Positions 1-10,664 are shown, counted from the first letter of the stretch. The stretch is DNA of 64,000 nucleotides from Dermacoccus nishinomiyaensis (GCF_900447535.1 NZ_UFXX01000001.1:2356001-2420000); one strand, 5' to 3'. Numbers and translations: made by a program. The notes: generated from the sequence alone by a model not told the origin.

Positions 1-53
1 CCTGCAACGAGCTCGGTTCGGCCGGCAAGAGCAAGGCCGCCAAGAAGGCCTGA
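1..53 (+). CDS. 3' end of a gene, possibly class II fructose-bisphosphate aldolase (partial)
   Basis: An open frame from base 3 gives 16 codons (C-N-E-L-G-S-A-G, then a Lys/Ala-rich end) and a TGA at 51-53. Actinobacterial class II aldolases tend to end in a similar acidic, Leu, Gly/Ser, Lys tail, and fba is commonly found just upstream of a DUF3151 gene and purA, both of which follow here. Only the tail is visible, so the identification rests mainly on gene order. The strong hairpin at 75-108 would terminate it. Confidence 0.35.
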   Translation, partial: CNELGSAGKSKAAKKA

Positions 54-74
54 TCGCCTGACCCGCCGCTGAGG

Positions 75-108
75 AACGGCCCGCCCCGAATGATCGGGGT
101 GGGCCGTT
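75..108. terminator. Bidirectional terminator hairpin between converging genes
   Basis: Two 15-nt arms (75-89 and 94-108) pair with one G-T wobble around a 4-nt loop. No T-tract follows, which is usual in high-GC actinobacteria. It sits between the aldolase-like tail and the end of the convergent phosphoketolase gene. Confidence 0.65.
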
Positions 109-121
109 CGCGTGTCAGGTA

Positions 122-2614
122 TCAGACGTTGTCGCCGCCCGTGTCCTGCTGCGGGCCACCGGTTTCGGTGCCGGTGTCGCCGGCGTCGGACCACACCCAC
201 GACGCGACGGCGGGGAGGTCCTCACCGTTCTCGTAGGCGTAGGCGCGTGCCTCGAGGCGCAGATCCTGCATCTCCTGACGCAGCCCCGCGCAGCGTGCAC
301 CGAGGCCGGGTACACGGTCGAGGACGTCGATGACGAGGTGGAAGCGGTCGAGGTCGTTGCGCATCACCATGTCGAACGGCGTCGTCGTCGTGCCCTCCTC
401 GATGAACCCGCGCACGTGCAGGTTGCTGTGGCCGCTCCGGCCGTAGGTGAGGCGGTGGATGAGCCACGGGTAGCCGTGGTAGGCGAACACGATGGGCTTG
501 TCGGGTGTGAAGATCGTGTCGAACTCGCGGTCGCTCAGGCCGTGCGGGTGCTCCTTCTCGGCCTGCAGGCGCATGAGGTCGACGACGTTGACGACGCGCA
601 CCTTCAGCCCCGGCACGCGTTCGCGCAGGATCTTCGCCGCGGCGAGCACCTCGATCGTCGGGATGTCGCCCGCGCAGGCGAGCACGACGTCGGGCTCCTC
701 GCCGGCGACCTCGGTGCCGGCCCATTCCCAGATGCCCAGGCCGCGCGCGCAGTGCCGGACGGCCTCGTCCATCGTGAGCCAGACGGGGTTGGGCTGCTTG
801 CCTGCGACGACGACGTTGACGTATTGCTCGGTGCGCAGGACGTGGTCGAACGTCGACAGCAGCGTGTTCGCGTCGGCCGGCAGGTAGACGCGGATGACGT
901 CGCTCTTCTTGTTGACGACGTGGTCGATGAAACCGGGGTCCTGGTGGCTGAATCCGTTGTGATCCTGACGCCACACGTGCGAGCTCAGCAGGTAGTTGAG
1001 CGACGAGATGGGTCGACGCCAGCCGATCTCGTTCGTCACCTTGAGCCACTTGGCGTGCTGGTTGAACATCGAGTCGACGATGTGGATGAACGCCTCGTAG
1101 CTCGACATGAGCCCGTGGCGGCCGGTGAGCAGGTATCCCTCGAGCCAGCCCTGGCACTGGTGTTCCGACAGCATCTCCATGACCTGCCCGACGCGGCCCA
1201 TCGGGTCTTCGGCGTCGTTGGGCTCGTACGCGCCCATCCACTGCTTGTTCGTCGTCTCGTAGACGGCCTGCAGCCGGTTCGACGCGGTCTCGTCCGGACC
1301 GAAGATGCGGAAGTTCTCAGGGTTCGCGGCTGCGACGGCGCGCAACCACTCGCCGAGCACCCGCGTCGACTCGGCGACCGAGGTGCCGCGCTCGTCGTCG
1401 CGGCCCGCGTCGACGGCGAAGTCGCGGAAGTCGGGCAGTTCGAGGGCGATGCGCAGTTCGCCACCGTTGGCGTAGGGCGTCGCGCCCATGCGCAGCTCGC
1501 CGTCGGGGGCGAGGGCCATGATGTCGTCGGCTGGGCGGCCGGCCTCGTCGAACAGCTCGTCGGGGCGGTAGCTGCGCAGCCACGCGTCGAGGTCGTGGAG
1601 GTGTTCGTCGGTGTCGCGGGCGTTGGCGAGCGGCACCTGGTGGCTGCGCCAGTGACCCTCGGCGACCTTGCCGTCGATCGTCTTCGGGCCCGTCCAACCC
1701 TTCGGCGTGCGGAAGACGATCATCGGCCAGTGCGGACGCTCGGCGTTCTCGGCACCCGCTTCGGCGGCCTCGGCCTTGATGCGGGCGATGTGGTCGAACA
1801 CCTCGTCGAGCAGCGTCGCGAAACGGCGGTGGATCGAGATCGGATCCTCGTCGTCGAAGCCCGCCTCGAACACGTACGGCGTGTGGCCATAGCCGCGCAT
1901 GAGGGCATCGAGCTCCTCGTCGCTGATGCGGGCGAGCACCGTCGGATTCGCGATCTTGTAGCCGTTGAGGTGCAGCACGGGCAGGACGACGCCGTCGGTG
2001 ACAGGGTTGACGAACTTGTTCGAGTGCCACGACGTCGCGAGCGGCCCCGTCTCCGCCTCGCCGTCACCGATGACGGTGAACGCGAGCAGTTCGGGGTTGT
2101 CGAAGACGGCCCCGTAGGCGTGGCTGAGGGCGTAACCCAGCTCTCCGCCCTCGTGGATCGAGCCGGGCGTCTCGGGTGCCGCGTGCGACGGGATGCCGCC
2201 GGGGAAGCTGAACTGCTTCACGAGCCGGCGCAGGCCCGCCTCGTCGAGCCCGACGTTCGGGTAGATCTGCGAGTACGTGCCCTCGAGGTAGGTGTTGGCG
2301 ACCATGCCGGGGCCGCCGTGGCCGGGGCCGGTGACGTAGATCGTCGGCTGAGAGCGCTCGGCGATGACGCGGTTGAGGTGGGCGTAGAGGAAGTTGAGCC
2401 CGGGCGTGGTACCCCAGTGCCCGAGCAGGCGATGCTTGACGTTGTCGCGCGTCAGCGGCTCGCGCAGCAGGGGGTTGTCGAGCAGGTAGATCTGCCCGAC
2501 CGACAGGTAGTTGGCGGCGCGCCACCAGCGGTGGATCGTCTCGAGAGTCGCGTCGGTGAGCTCGGTTCCGGGGGAGGGCTGCCAGAGGGTCGCGGTGCTG
2601 ACGTGGAAGGTCAT
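122..2614 (-). CDS. xfp: Xylulose-5-phosphate/fructose-6-phosphate phosphoketolase
   Basis: A thiamine-diphosphate enzyme that phosphorolytically cleaves xylulose 5-phosphate (and often fructose 6-phosphate) to acetyl phosphate plus glyceraldehyde 3-phosphate or erythrose 4-phosphate. It is 830 residues, close to family length. Visible signatures are GPGHGGPG near residues 96-103, the cofactor motif GDGEAETGP near 183-191, and FSHQDPGF in the central domain. ATG 2614 is preceded by GGAGG, though only one base separates it from the start; the frame stays open far upstream but that part is GC-driven noise. The gene lies between the aldolase-like tail and DUF3151, on the opposite strand, so it interrupts the usual fba-DUF3151-purA order. 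Confidence 0.95.
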   Translation of the reverse strand: MTFHVSTATLWQPSPGTELTDATLETIHRWWRAANYLSVGQIYLLDNPLLREPLTRDNVKHRLLGHWGTTPGLNFLYAHLNRVIAERSQPTIYVTGPGHGGPGMVANTYLEGTYSQIYPNVGLDEAGLRRLVKQFSFPGGIPSHAAPETPGSIHEGGELGYALSHAYGAVFDNPELLAFTVIGDGEAETGPLATSWHSNKFVNPVTDGVVLPVLHLNGYKIANPTVLARISDEELDALMRGYGHTPYVFEAGFDDEDPISIHRRFATLLDEVFDHIARIKAEAAEAGAENAERPHWPMIVFRTPKGWTGPKTIDGKVAEGHWRSHQVPLANARDTDEHLHDLDAWLRSYRPDELFDEAGRPADDIMALAPDGELRMGATPYANGGELRIALELPDFRDFAVDAGRDDERGTSVAESTRVLGEWLRAVAAANPENFRIFGPDETASNRLQAVYETTNKQWMGAYEPNDAEDPMGRVGQVMEMLSEHQCQGWLEGYLLTGRHGLMSSYEAFIHIVDSMFNQHAKWLKVTNEIGWRRPISSLNYLLSSHVWRQDHNGFSHQDPGFIDHVVNKKSDVIRVYLPADANTLLSTFDHVLRTEQYVNVVVAGKQPNPVWLTMDEAVRHCARGLGIWEWAGTEVAGEEPDVVLACAGDIPTIEVLAAAKILRERVPGLKVRVVNVVDLMRLQAEKEHPHGLSDREFDTIFTPDKPIVFAYHGYPWLIHRLTYGRSGHSNLHVRGFIEEGTTTTPFDMVMRNDLDRFHLVIDVLDRVPGLGARCAGLRQEMQDLRLEARAYAYENGEDLPAVASWVWSDAGDTGTETGGPQQDTGGDNV

Positions 2615-2767
2615 GCCTCCATTCTCGTCGTGCGGCACGAGCGATGAAAGGGGCTGGGACGTTGGTCCTGACGCTCGGTGGAGTCGGTCGGCGGCGTGAG
2701 GGGTGTGACGTGGGTGTTGCCGGCCCGCCGCGGCGGGGTTGTCGGGTGTCGATGCTTGAATGGCGGC

Positions 2768-3169
2768 ATGGACAACCTTCTTGCCATTCCGGAGACCAAG
2801 CTCGACGTCGACCCCGCAGCCGAGAAGCTCGACCTCGGCGTCCACGCCCGCGACGTGGCCCGCATGTACCCGGCGAGTTCGCTCGTGTGGGCGACGCTCG
2901 CCGAGGACGCGCTGGGTGACGGCGAGGCTGTCGAGGCGTACGCCTACGCGCGCACCGGCTACCACCGCGGCCTCGATTCCCTGCGCCGCGCCGGGTGGAA
3001 GGGCCAGGGGCCCGTTCCGTGGGAGCACGAGCCGAACCGCGGTTTCCTGCGAGCACTCGCCGCGCTGAGCAAGGCCGCCGGCGAGATCGGTGAGGTCGAC
3101 GAGCAGCGACGCTGCGCCGACTTCCTGCGCGACTCCTCGGCCACCGCGGCGCGTGAGTTGGGCGTCTGA
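2768..3169 (+). CDS. DUF3151 family protein
   Basis: A 133-residue protein of the actinobacterial DUF3151 family, whose function is unknown. The family core is visible: [10 protein letters not shown], then [20 protein letters not shown], then a helical C-terminus. The start at ATG 2768 fits family length; an upstream in-frame ATG at 2678 would add 30 non-conserved residues. DUF3151 genes commonly neighbour fba and purA. Upstream, 2615-2767 is the region divergent with xfp; downstream is a strong hairpin at 3387-3426. Confidence 0.8.
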   Translation: MDNLLAIPETKLDVDPAAEKLDLGVHARDVARMYPASSLVWATLAEDALGDGEAVEAYAYARTGYHRGLDSLRRAGWKGQGPVPWEHEPNRGFLRALAALSKAAGEIGEVDEQRRCADFLRDSSATAARELGV

Positions 3170-3386
3170 GACGCGCTCGAGCGCCGCGTCCGAAAATGAT
3201 GTCGGCGTGAGGGAACCGATCTCCTGATCGCGGCGTCTCAGATGTGACGATGCCCGGTCAGGGAGCGCTCGCACTCGGTGCGTCGAATCGTCGTACCTCT
3301 CGGGGCGCGGCTGTCGGCGCCCGGTATCTCTGGGGGGATGAGCGAACGGGAGTCGGGCGTCGTCCGCCGCCTGCAACAGGGCGGGC

Positions 3387-3426
3387 GCGACGGGGGTGTG
3401 GCCGGGAGGGGCCACACCCCCGTCGC
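3387..3426. terminator. Perfect 17-bp hairpin terminator
   Basis: Arms 3387-3403 and 3410-3426 pair perfectly around a 6-nt loop. It lies 217 nt past the DUF3151 stop and ends 25 bp before the next leaderless promoter, so it insulates the following regulator. I see no gene in 3170-3386. Confidence 0.6.
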
Positions 3427-3451
3427 ATGTCATCTGGCGGCCACGGCGCGC

Positions 3452-3457
3452 TAGCCT
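3452..3457 (+). promoter_or_regulatory. -10 box (TAGCCT) of a leaderless gene
   Basis: TAGCCT followed by six bases and then GTG 3464. The spacing puts the transcription start at the start codon, and there is no ribosome-binding site, so this decides the start. Confidence 0.6.
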
Positions 3458-3463
3458 GACGGC

Positions 3464-4426
3464 GTGAATCCTCTCGCCGTCCTCGGCATCGACGACCTCG
3501 CCGAACAGCTCTACCGCCAGGTGCTGCGTGACCAGGCGCGACCGTTCGGTGTGTACGCCTCGCGGCTCAACACGCCCGTCGGTGACGTCGAGGCAGCGGC
3601 TGAACAGTTGCGCGCGCTGCGTCTCGTGCGCATCACCGAGGACGGTCGTCCCTCCGCCGATCATCCGCGCGCCGGGCTCGAACGCGTCCTGTCGGCCGAG
3701 GAGGCGCGTCTCGCCGAGCGACGCCGCGACCTCGCCCGCCTGCGCGACGCCATCGATGGTTTCGCAGGCGACCACCGTGCGGGCCAGGAGCAGGCCGACC
3801 CCGCCGAGGCGGGTCGCGAGTACGTCGAGATCGACGGGCTCGGTGACGTCATGGAGCACCTGGCGGCATCGACCTCGGGCCCGATCCGGTTCACGCACAC
3901 CGACGCGCTCGCCGTCAGCGCCGGGGAGCAGCCGGTGCTCGCGCGCCTCGTCGCCGACGGGCGCCTGCTGCGTGGCCTGCACGAGTTCGACGCCGCGAGC
4001 ACGCGCAGCCTCGACGTCGTCGAGTGGGCGAACCTGGGCGAGGAGCAGCGCCTCGCGACGCACATCCCGAACGAGTTCGTCTGCTATGGAACGGATGCCG
4101 TCATCGCCAACACCGATTGGGGCGGCGAGGGTGGGCGGTACGTCGTGCTGCGTGACGCCGTCGTCGTGCGTGCGTTCGTCGAATTGTTCGACCGGATGTG
4201 GGCGGCCGCCTCCGGCGTCGACGACGGCGCGGAACCGACGTCGGAGCGTCTCGTCGAACTCATGCAGGCCGGGTTGAAGGACGAGGCGATCGCGCGGGCG
4301 CTCGGTGTCAGCCTGCGGACGGTGCGACGCCGCGTCGCGGCGCTCATGGAGGAGTGCGGTGTCGAGACGCGCTTCCAGCTCGCGGTGAAGCTCACCGAAC
4401 GTGGCCTCACCGGCTTCGAGGGCTGA
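3464..4426 (+). CDS. TrmB-like/LuxR-type transcriptional regulator
   Basis: A 320-residue protein with two DNA-binding-type segments. Residues about 1-60 resemble a TrmB-like winged helix ([20 protein letters not shown]) followed by a charged helix. The C-terminus, about 262-315, is a LuxR/GerE-type HTH ([18 protein letters not shown]). The middle is a probable ligand or effector domain of unknown specificity. It starts with GTG behind a -10 box and is probably leaderless. The gene at 13509-14687 has the same architecture. Its target is unknown; its nearest downstream neighbour is purA. Confidence 0.75.
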   Translation: MNPLAVLGIDDLAEQLYRQVLRDQARPFGVYASRLNTPVGDVEAAAEQLRALRLVRITEDGRPSADHPRAGLERVLSAEEARLAERRRDLARLRDAIDGFAGDHRAGQEQADPAEAGREYVEIDGLGDVMEHLAASTSGPIRFTHTDALAVSAGEQPVLARLVADGRLLRGLHEFDAASTRSLDVVEWANLGEEQRLATHIPNEFVCYGTDAVIANTDWGGEGGRYVVLRDAVVVRAFVELFDRMWAAASGVDDGAEPTSERLVELMQAGLKDEAIARALGVSLRTVRRRVAALMEECGVETRFQLAVKLTERGLTGFEG

Positions 4427-4542
4427 CCAGGCACTCGATGAGGGGCGTCCGGTGGTGCTCGGCGGGCGGCGCGTCGGCTCGCCTGCTGACGACGACCGCG
4501 ACGGATGCGTGCCAGCGGGTAACCTTGGGCGGTAAGAGTTGA

Positions 4543-5928
<1,386 letters not shown>

Positions 5929-5942
5929 CGCTCTCATCCCTC

Positions 5943-5982
5943 GCCGCAGGGGTCGACTCGCTGACGAGTCGGCCCCTGCGGC
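5943..5982. terminator. purA terminator hairpin
   Basis: Arms 5943-5960 and 5965-5982 form an 18-bp stem with one G-T wobble and the loop CTGA, starting 15 nt after the purA stop. The right arm runs into a 9-bp tandem repeat. Confidence 0.7.
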
Positions 5983-6000
5983 CCCTGCGGCCCCTGCGGC
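5971..6000. repeat. Short 9-bp tandem repeat overlapping the purA terminator
   Basis: GGCCCCTGC occurs three times head to tail; the first unit is the 3' arm of the terminator hairpin. It probably arose by slippage, and gives three alternative 3' arms for the same stem. Confidence 0.6.
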
Positions 6001-6036
6001 GCGTTCGTGTGCGTCCTGGCGTCGGCGGGCCGCCGG

Positions 6037-6042
6037 TAGGCT
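6037..6042 (+). promoter_or_regulatory. -10 box (TAGGCT) of a leaderless gene
   Basis: TAGGCT, six bases, then GTG 6049. No Shine-Dalgarno is present, so this fixes the start of the DUF402 gene. Confidence 0.6.
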
Positions 6043-6048
6043 GAGTGT

Positions 6049-6558
6049 GTGGCGAGGGAAGCGATCCGACTGCAGTTCGGCAAGTACAACGGTGACGAGC
6101 ACTGGGGGTTCGACGCCGTCGTGCTGGGTCGTGATGCGCAGGGGCTGTGGCTCGGGGTGACGGGTGGCACTCGTGTGGCACGACCCGGGCTCGAGTTCGC
6201 AGCGCACGGCGACTTCGTCGTCCTCGTTCCCGACGACGCCTGGTGGGTGGCCACCTTCAACACCGCTCCGGGCGGCAAGGACCATGACATCGACGTCTAC
6301 GTCGACATCACGACGCCGACGACCGTCAACCAGGGTGAGGCGTTCACGCTCGACCTCGACCTCGACGTCGTCAAGCGCACGAACGGCGACCTCGACCTCG
6401 ACGACGAGGACGAGTTCGAGCGGCACGCCCGCGAGATGAGCTACCCGCCGCGGCTCGTGACGGCGGCGCGTGACGCTGCCGACACTGTCATGGCGATGGT
6501 GCGTGACGGCGCCGCACCGTTCGACGGTTCGCACGAGACGTGGCTCGCGAAGCTCTGA
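6049..6558 (+). CDS. DUF402 domain protein
   Basis: A 169-residue soluble protein matching the DUF402 pattern: an N-terminal KYNGDEHWGF segment, then a beta-rich core with WWVATFNT, a Y-V-D-I-T-T-P stretch and D-L-D-L-D-V. The Asp/Glu-rich DLDLDDEDEFERHA motif is typical of the family and could bind divalent metal. Some family members are nucleotide phosphatases (established knowledge); substrate here is not shown. It starts at a leaderless GTG and sits alone between purA and lysS. Confidence 0.7.
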   Translation: MAREAIRLQFGKYNGDEHWGFDAVVLGRDAQGLWLGVTGGTRVARPGLEFAAHGDFVVLVPDDAWWVATFNTAPGGKDHDIDVYVDITTPTTVNQGEAFTLDLDLDVVKRTNGDLDLDDEDEFERHAREMSYPPRLVTAARDAADTVMAMVRDGAAPFDGSHETWLAKL

Positions 6559-6663
6559 CGAGGCGCCGTCTGTTTCGGTTCACGGCCAGCTCGTCCGCCA
6601 TCCTGCCGATGTCAGCGCGAAGAGCCCCCTGCGGGCGCGTCAGAACCACCCTGACCGGGCGCC

Positions 6664-6669
6664 TAAAAT
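6664..6669 (+). promoter_or_regulatory. -10 box (TAAAAT) of lysS
   Basis: TAAAAT, six bases, then ATG 6676. This is the most AT-rich of the leaderless -10 boxes in the window and is probably a strong promoter. Confidence 0.65.
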
Positions 6670-6675
6670 GAACCC

Positions 6676-8490
6676 ATGACGACTGTGTTGCCTCCTGACG
6701 CCGACTGGGTTTCGCGACTTGCCGACGAGACGATCGCCGAAGCCGAGAAGCGTGGCACGAAGGTCGTCGTCGCCTCCGGCATCAGCCCCTCGGGCCCGGT
6801 GCACCTGGGCAACCTGCGCGAGGTCATGACGCCGCACCTCGTCGCCGACGAGATCCGTCGCCGCGGCATCGAGTGCGAGCACATCATCAGCTGGGACGAC
6901 TTCGACCGCTACCGCAAGGTGCCGAACGTCGAGGGCGTCGACGCTTCGTACGAGCAGTACATCGGCATGCCGCTGACGCGCGTGCCCGCGCCGAAGGGCA
7001 GCTCGGCGAGCAGCTGGGCCGAGCACTTCCGCGCCCAGTTCGAGGAGGGCCTCGCGGCGCTCGGCGTCGTCTACCGAGGCATCAGCCAGAGCGAACAGTA
7101 CGGCGCGGGCGCCTACACGGATCAGATCCTCTTCGCGATGAGCAAGCGCGACGAGCTCGACGCCATCCTCGCGCGCTACCGCACCCTGCCGAAGCCTGAC
7201 GGCGACGCCGCCGGCAGCGGCAAGCCCGTCAAGGGCGGCAAGAAGGCGCCCGTGTTGTCCGAGGAGGAGCAGGCGGCAGCCGCCGAGGCGGAGGCCGGTT
7301 CCGGGGCGGCAGCCGAGGACGACGGCGGCAGCGCGTCCGGTTACTACCCGTACAAGCCGTACTGCTCGGCGTGCGGCACCGACTTCACCACCGTCACCGC
7401 CTATGACGACGCCACGCACGACCTCACGTACACGTGCCGCTGCGGGCACACCGAGACCGTCGACCTGCGTGAGCACCGCAACGGCAAGCTCGTGTGGAAG
7501 ATCGACTGGCCGATGCGCTGGTCGGTCGAGAAGGTCGTCTTCGAGCCGTCGGGCGTCGATCACCAGAGCCCCGGTTCGAGCTTCGTCGTCGGCAAGGACG
7601 TCGCTCCGATCTTCGGGTGGGAGCGCCCGCTCGGCCCGATGTATGCGTTCGTCGGCATCAAGGGCATGGCGAAGATGAGCTCGAGCAAGGGTGGCGTGCC
7701 GACCCCGAAGGACGCGCTCGGCATCATGGAACCGGCCCTGCTGCGCTGGCTTTACGCGCGCAAGAAGCCTAACCAGAGCTTCACCGTCGCGTTCGACTCC
7801 GACGTGCAGCGCATGTACGACGAGTGGGACGCGCTCGTCGTGAAGGTCGCCGCCCACAAGGGCCAGCCCGGTGACGTCGCCGCCTACGTGCGCGCGTCGA
7901 CGACGGCTGAGAAGGTGCTGCCCGCGACCGAGTACCCGGTCGCCTACCGCACCCTTGCGAGCATCATCGACATCACGACGGGTGACGAGACGCAGACGCT
8001 GCGCATCGTCGGCACGCTCGACCCGGCGAACCCCCCGTCGAGCCTCGACGCGCTGCGCCCGCGCCTGACGAACGTCGAGAACTGGGTCGCGCGCTACATG
8101 CCCGACGACGAACGCACGGTCGTGCGGGAGACGAAGAACACCGACGCCCTCGCGGCCGCCAGCGATGAGCAGAAGGCCGCCCTACGCATCCTGCTCGACG
8201 GCCTCGACGTGCCGGGCGAGCAGGGGCTGCCGCGCATCGAGGACGCGTGGTCGCTCGACGGGCTGACGACGCAGGTCTACGGCGTGCCGAAGGTGCAGAT
8301 CGGCAAGGGTGCCGACTTCCGACCCGACCGCAAGGCCGACCCCGAGACGGCCGCCGCCCTCGGCGCGAGCCAGCGCGAGTTCTTCAAGCTGCTCTACATG
8401 CTGCTCATCGACAAGGAGACCGGCCCGCGTCTTCCGACGCTGCTGCTCGCCGTCGGCCCGCAGCGTCTGCGCGAACTCGTCACCCCCTGA
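6676..8490 (+). CDS. lysS: Class I lysyl-tRNA synthetase
   Basis: Charges tRNA-Lys with lysine. It is the archaeal-type class I enzyme, not the common class II bacterial form: the HIGH-type motif is HLGN at residues 43-46 and the KMSKS-type motif is KMSSSKG near 333. A probable zinc site (CSACG, then CRCGH) lies near 230-255. Residues about 175-215 form a low-complexity Lys/Ala/Glu insert. At 604 residues it is slightly long for the family because of this insert. It starts at a leaderless ATG. A conserved intergenic motif copy lies 17 nt after its stop. Confidence 0.95.
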   Translation: MTTVLPPDADWVSRLADETIAEAEKRGTKVVVASGISPSGPVHLGNLREVMTPHLVADEIRRRGIECEHIISWDDFDRYRKVPNVEGVDASYEQYIGMPLTRVPAPKGSSASSWAEHFRAQFEEGLAALGVVYRGISQSEQYGAGAYTDQILFAMSKRDELDAILARYRTLPKPDGDAAGSGKPVKGGKKAPVLSEEEQAAAAEAEAGSGAAAEDDGGSASGYYPYKPYCSACGTDFTTVTAYDDATHDLTYTCRCGHTETVDLREHRNGKLVWKIDWPMRWSVEKVVFEPSGVDHQSPGSSFVVGKDVAPIFGWERPLGPMYAFVGIKGMAKMSSSKGGVPTPKDALGIMEPALLRWLYARKKPNQSFTVAFDSDVQRMYDEWDALVVKVAAHKGQPGDVAAYVRASTTAEKVLPATEYPVAYRTLASIIDITTGDETQTLRIVGTLDPANPPSSLDALRPRLTNVENWVARYMPDDERTVVRETKNTDALAAASDEQKAALRILLDGLDVPGEQGLPRIEDAWSLDGLTTQVYGVPKVQIGKGADFRPDRKADPETAAALGASQREFFKLLYMLLIDKETGPRLPTLLLAVGPQRLRELVTP

Positions 8491-8507
8491 CGGTCGGCTC
8501 CGTACCC

Positions 8508-8534
8508 ATCGGCGATTTTCGTCCACATTCGTCG
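8508..8534 (+). repeat. Dispersed 27-bp motif, copy A
   Basis: Identical over 27 bp to 35371-35397; near copies are at 46760-46786 and 23051-23075 in the opposite orientation. Core on the opposite strand: GGACGAAAATCGCCGAT. It is intergenic, just after lysS. Confidence 0.75.
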
Positions 8535-8622
8535 TGCCGGGCGGGGCCGGTGATCGGGTCAGCCAACGCCGGAGTGACGGGCTTCTGCGCCCCGATCGGG
8601 CCGCGTTGTCGGTGTCGACGTC

Positions 8623-8628
8623 TACGCT
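8623..8628 (+). promoter_or_regulatory. -10 box (TACGCT) of the nuclease gene
   Basis: TACGCT, seven bases, then GTG 8636. ATG 8639, one codon later, is an alternative start. Confidence 0.55.
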
Positions 8629-8635
8629 GACGCGC

Positions 8636-9646
8636 GTGATGACGATGACGACGATCCGCGGAGCCGTGACGAGCCTGGGCGCGGCTGCGCTCCTCGCGGG
8701 CACCGCGGCCTGCGGCACCTCGTCGGACGCATCGCACTCGGCGACGAGCGCGTCGCCCACGGCGTCCTCGTCGAACGGCACGCAGCCGGCGCCCTCGGCG
8801 TCGGGCTCGTCGCGCGCGTCAGCGTCAGGGCCCACGCCTGCCGACAGTGGCTCGACATCGACGAAGCCGGCGTCCGACGCCACGTCGAGCTCCGCGAAGG
8901 GCGGCGACACGCACGGGCAGGGCGCCGGGACGGGTCCGGGAGCGGCGTACGACGTCGTCAGCGTCATCGACGGCGACACCATCGCCGTCCGTATCGACGG
9001 AAAGCGCGAGAAGATCCGCATCATCGGCCTCGACACCCCCGAGACGCGCAAGCCGAACACGCCCGTGCAGTGCTTCGGCAAGGAGGCGAGCAGTCACATG
9101 CAGTCGCTCGTGCAGAGCAAGCAGGTGCAGCTCGCGGCGGACTCGTCGCAGGGCGATCGCGACAAGTACGGCCGCCTGCTGCGTCACGTCTTCGTCGGCG
9201 GGACGACGAACGTCGCGCTCGCGCAGATCGAGGGTGGCTATGGGCGCGAGTACACGTACGACGGGCCGTACCAGCACCGCCTCGAATATCTCGCGGCGCA
9301 GAACCAGGCGAAGAACGCCCACCGCGGAACGTGGGGCCCGCCGTGCAACGGTTTTCACCAGGATGACGCAGGCTCGAGCGCTGCTGCGTCGACGTCAGCT
9401 GCGCCGGCACCCTCGACGCCCGTCGCGTCGGCGGTGCCAGCCGCTCCATCGTCGCCGGCCGGTGCCGGCTCGAGCGGCGGAGCGTGCGCGATCAAGGGCA
9501 ACATCAACTCGAAGGGCGCCAAGATCGCGCACGCGCCCGGTTCGGCGACGTACGACAAGACCGTCATCACGCCGAGCAAGGGGGAGCGCATGTTCTGCTC
9601 CGCGGCCGAGGCCATCGCCGCAGGGTGGCGCATGGCGAACGACTGA
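8636..9646 (+). CDS. Secreted staphylococcal-nuclease-like lipoprotein with C-terminal sunset-type domain
   Basis: A 336-residue exported protein. The N-terminus is a lipoprotein signal (LLAGTAAC, Cys near residue 26), then a Ser/Ala-rich linker. Residues about 105-240 form an SNase/thermonuclease fold: VIDGDTIAV, then LDTPETRKPN, DKYGRLLR and a nuclease-type NAHRGTWG end. After a second Ala/Ser linker, residues about 283-336 form a small domain beginning CAIKGNINSKGAKIAH and ending with Cys and AAGWR, like sunset domains attached to other nucleases. Likely role: extracellular or cell-surface nucleic acid degradation. It is probably leaderless and monocistronic. Confidence 0.85.
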   Translation: MMTMTTIRGAVTSLGAAALLAGTAACGTSSDASHSATSASPTASSSNGTQPAPSASGSSRASASGPTPADSGSTSTKPASDATSSSAKGGDTHGQGAGTGPGAAYDVVSVIDGDTIAVRIDGKREKIRIIGLDTPETRKPNTPVQCFGKEASSHMQSLVQSKQVQLAADSSQGDRDKYGRLLRHVFVGGTTNVALAQIEGGYGREYTYDGPYQHRLEYLAAQNQAKNAHRGTWGPPCNGFHQDDAGSSAAASTSAAPAPSTPVASAVPAAPSSPAGAGSSGGACAIKGNINSKGAKIAHAPGSATYDKTVITPSKGERMFCSAAEAIAAGWRMAND

Positions 9647-9800
9647 CCTGACCGCAGCGCACCACGTCGGCCTGGTGGCCGCCCTGCTCGACGCCGGCCG
9701 ATGCAGGCGCGCGCCATGGGTGGGAAGGGCCCGGCCACGCCCCGCCACCCCCTGGATTACTCGCCGGTATGACTCAGCCCACACAAGGCCGATCGACTCC

Positions 9801-9806
9801 TACGAT
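9801..9806 (+). promoter_or_regulatory. -10 box (TACGAT) of the thioesterase gene
   Basis: TACGAT, six bases, then ATG 9813; there is no ribosome-binding site. Confidence 0.6.
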
Positions 9807-9812
9807 GGCGTC

Positions 9813-10664
9813 ATGAGCGACACCACCACCTCGAACACGCCGGGCGAACAGAACCAGCACGACATCGACGTCTTACTCACCGCCGCCGCGCGGCAGGGCG
9901 CCGTCACGATTCCGGCGGGCTGGGGGCAGGGTCGGGCGACGTTCGGTGGCGTCGTCGCAGGCGCCCTCGTCGCCCGCGTGCTCGGTGAGCTGGCCGCGGA
10001 TCCGACGTCGCTGCGTTCGCTCACCGTCAACTTCGTCGCACCGGCCTCCGCCGGCACGGCCGAGGTGCGCGTCGAGGTGCTGCGTCAGGGCAAGTCGGCG
10101 ACGCAGGTCGAGGCGCGCCTCGTGCAGCCGGACGATTCCGGCGAGAGCACCGTCCGCGCCATCGCCCTGCTGACGTTCGGTGCGCAACGCGACTCGAAGG
10201 TGGCGCTCGATCCGACCTTCGACGCAGTCACGCGCCCGGCGTTCGAGATGCTCGAGGCCATTCCGTACATCGAGCCGTTCACGCCCGAGTTCATCGCACG
10301 CGTCGACCTGCGCCCGGCCAGCGGGGTGCTGCCGTTCTCCGCAGCGACTGACGGTGACCTCACCGGCTACATGCGATTCCGCGAGCTGACGGACGACTTC
10401 AGCGTCGCGCACCTCGTCACGCTCATCGACGCGTGGCCGCCGGCAGCGGGGCAGATGCTGCACTCGCCGGCCCCGATGTCGACGATGACGTGGACACTCG
10501 AGTTCACCGCGCCCGTCTCGTCCGACCCGGTGACGACGTGGTGGTACGACGTCACGACGGACGCCGCCCACGACGGCTACGCCCACTCGGGGGCGCGCAT
10601 CTACGACCCCGCGAGCGGCGCCCTCGTCGCCATCAGTCGTCAGACGGTGGCGTTGTTCGGCTGA
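9813..10664 (+). CDS. Acyl-CoA thioesterase-like protein (TesB-type double hotdog)
   Basis: A 283-residue protein resembling the actinobacterial thioesterase families with two hotdog folds. The first half holds GWGQGRATFGGVVAGAL, typical of the first hotdog helix, and SLTVNFVAP. The second half has SVAHLVTLIDAWPPA with the conserved Asp, and TWTLEFTAP. Such proteins hydrolyse acyl-CoA thioesters; the substrate cannot be read from sequence. It starts leaderless at ATG 9813; the frame is open far upstream but overlaps the nuclease gene and lacks coding signal there. It converges with the chorismate mutase gene. Confidence 0.8.
   Translation: MSDTTTSNTPGEQNQHDIDVLLTAAARQGAVTIPAGWGQGRATFGGVVAGALVARVLGELAADPTSLRSLTVNFVAPASAGTAEVRVEVLRQGKSATQVEARLVQPDDSGESTVRAIALLTFGAQRDSKVALDPTFDAVTRPAFEMLEAIPYIEPFTPEFIARVDLRPASGVLPFSAATDGDLTGYMRFRELTDDFSVAHLVTLIDAWPPAAGQMLHSPAPMSTMTWTLEFTAPVSSDPVTTWWYDVTTDAAHDGYAHSGARIYDPASGALVAISRQTVALFG

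Noticed and set aside
3244-3459. 71-codon ORF on the + strand
   Set aside because: It runs through the perfect 17-bp terminator hairpin, is Arg/Gly-rich noise and has no ribosome-binding site.
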